DNA of 64,000 nucleotides from Naumannella halotolerans (GTDB lineage Bacteria; Actinomycetota; Actinomycetes; Propionibacteriales; Propionibacteriaceae), in assembly GCF_004364645.1 (NCBI RefSeq), contig NZ_SOAW01000001.1, positions 2,108,001-2,172,000 of the forward strand, written 5' to 3'. Below, in pieces: positions 63,250 through 64,000 of this stretch. Numbering within the stretch: position 1 is the first letter of the stretch; every line of letters starts with the position of its first letter. The translations under genes and the position numbers were made by a program. The notes under the pieces are model-generated. The model saw nothing but the letters and a program-made list of their open reading frames with translations, was not told where the DNA came from and searched no databases.

Positions 63250-64000
63250 ATGATGATTCACCACGTCCAACTCGCATCGCCACCCGGTTCGGAGGAACGC
63301 AGCCGACGGTTCTTCGTCGATCGGATCGGCCTCACCGAGGTGGCGAAACCTGCCGCGCTGGCCGGCCGGGGTGGCTGCTGGTTCACCGGCCCGGGGGTTG
63401 CGGTGCATATCGGCACCGAAGCGGGTTTTCGCCCCGCCCGGAAGGCGCATCCTGCGATCAAGGTTCCCGATCTGGACCGGTTGCATGCCGAGTTGACCGA
63501 TGTCGCGGCGACCACCGCCATCGATGACACCGAACTCCCCGGTCACCGCCGCTTCTACACCTGTGATCCCCATGGCAACCGCCTGGAGTTCCTGGCCGAA
63601 CTGCCGCACCGCTGGACGCTCGGTGAGGGTTGCATCGTCCGCCGTGCCACTGTCGCCGATGTGGCAGCGATCGTCAGCCTGCTCCGCGACGATGTCCTCG
63701 GTTCCAGCCGGGAGGCCGACGATCCGGACCTCTACGCCGAAGCGTTCCTGGAGATCGATGCCGACCCGCGCCAGTTCCTGGCCGTCGTCGAGGACCCGTC
63801 CGGGTCGGTGATCGGCACCTGCCAGTTGACCTTCACCACCACCTTGTCCCGGCAGGCTGCGACCCGGATGAGCATCGAGGCGGTGCGGGTGGCGAACGCG
63901 GTACGCGGATCCGGAGTCGGGAAACGGTTGATCACCTGGGCGCTGGATCAAGGCGTGCAGCGCGGCGCAACCCTGGCCCAACTGACCACCGACCGCACCC
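63250..64000 (+). CDS. VOC (glyoxalase)-GNAT acetyltransferase fusion, runs off the window
   Basis: The frame from ATG 63250 (or ATG 63253, with GGAGG 5 nt before it) stays open to the end of the window, 250 codons. Residues 1 to about 120 form a VOC domain (MIHHVQLASPPGSEERSRRF, FYTCDPHGNRLEFLAE), a small metal-dependent fold used for lyases, dioxygenases or binding. From about 130 a GNAT domain begins (CIVRRATVADVAAIVSLLRD) with the acetyl-CoA loop VRGSGVGKRLITWALDQGV. The fusion implies a detoxifying or resistance-type enzyme. It has its own palindromic operator. The C-terminus is cut by the window edge. Confidence 0.82.
   Translation, partial: MMIHHVQLASPPGSEERSRRFFVDRIGLTEVAKPAALAGRGGCWFTGPGVAVHIGTEAGFRPARKAHPAIKVPDLDRLHAELTDVAATTAIDDTELPGHRRFYTCDPHGNRLEFLAELPHRWTLGEGCIVRRATVADVAAIVSLLRDDVLGSSREADDPDLYAEAFLEIDADPRQFLAVVEDPSGSVIGTCQLTFTTTLSRQAATRMSIEAVRVANAVRGSGVGKRLITWALDQGVQRGATLAQLTTDRT

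Noticed and set aside
58605-63527. A 1640-codon open frame on the plus strand
   Set aside because: It is antisense to the whole fdh operon, shows no family motif, and is explained by codon bias of the real minus-strand genes.

Overview
This is a high-GC actinobacterial chromosome segment, probably from order Propionibacteriales or a close relative. The call rests on base composition, frequent GTG starts, the ribosomal protein sequences, and actinobacterial families such as DUF222-HNH and the CopD-CtaG fusion. Most genes sit in tight directons with 4-base ATGA or GTGA start/stop overlaps. I see no CRISPR array and no intact insertion sequence.

Layout: 0-3 kb, siroheme genes (CbiX-type chelatase joined to a truncated nirD; cobA; a frameshifted hemD). 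3-6 kb, acyl-CoA synthetase and an M20 amidohydrolase. 6-10.3 kb, an operon with a D-apionate-lactonase-like protein, an SDR, a TIM-barrel isomerase and an FadR-type GntR gene, with a clear promoter and operator. 10.4-15.9 kb, the complete S10 ribosomal operon (rpsJ to rpsQ), closed by a strong hairpin and preceded by a long structured leader. 16.7-29.6 kb, metabolic and membrane genes (EEP phosphodiesterase family, YhgE/Pip exporter with an atypical ABC ATPase, ornithine-cyclodeaminase-like enzyme, ketoglutarate-semialdehyde-type dehydrogenase, paired acyl-CoA dehydrogenases, crotonase, treY). 29.6-32.4 kb, a decayed stretch with a DUF222-HNH gene and gene remnants. 32.5-36.6 kb, a coupled copper pair (CopD-CtaG, CopA). 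36.7-44.8 kb, a seven-gene operon (three glycosyltransferases, an ABC exporter, two APH-fold kinases, a secreted poly-Asp protein) for which I know no assigned function. 45-47 kb, a two-component system. 47.8-52.2 kb, the str operon (rpsL, rpsG, fusA, tuf). 52.6-63.0 kb, a complete selenocysteine module: selB, selA, tRNA-Sec, selD, and a formate dehydrogenase operon whose catalytic subunit reads an in-frame UGA. 63.0-64.0 kb, a 26-bp inverted repeat and a VOC-GNAT fusion that runs off the window.

How it works together: selA, selB, selC and selD supply the machinery that the adjacent fdhA needs. Its UGA is followed, after the same 11-nt gap as in E. coli fdhF, by a hairpin of the same shape as the E. 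coli SECIS. The S10 and str clusters, commonly adjacent, are here on one strand but about 32 kb apart. Several genes look damaged (hemD frameshift, nirD truncation, selD without a stop at its expected end, a split small gene at 32 kb). Some of these may be sequencing or assembly errors.
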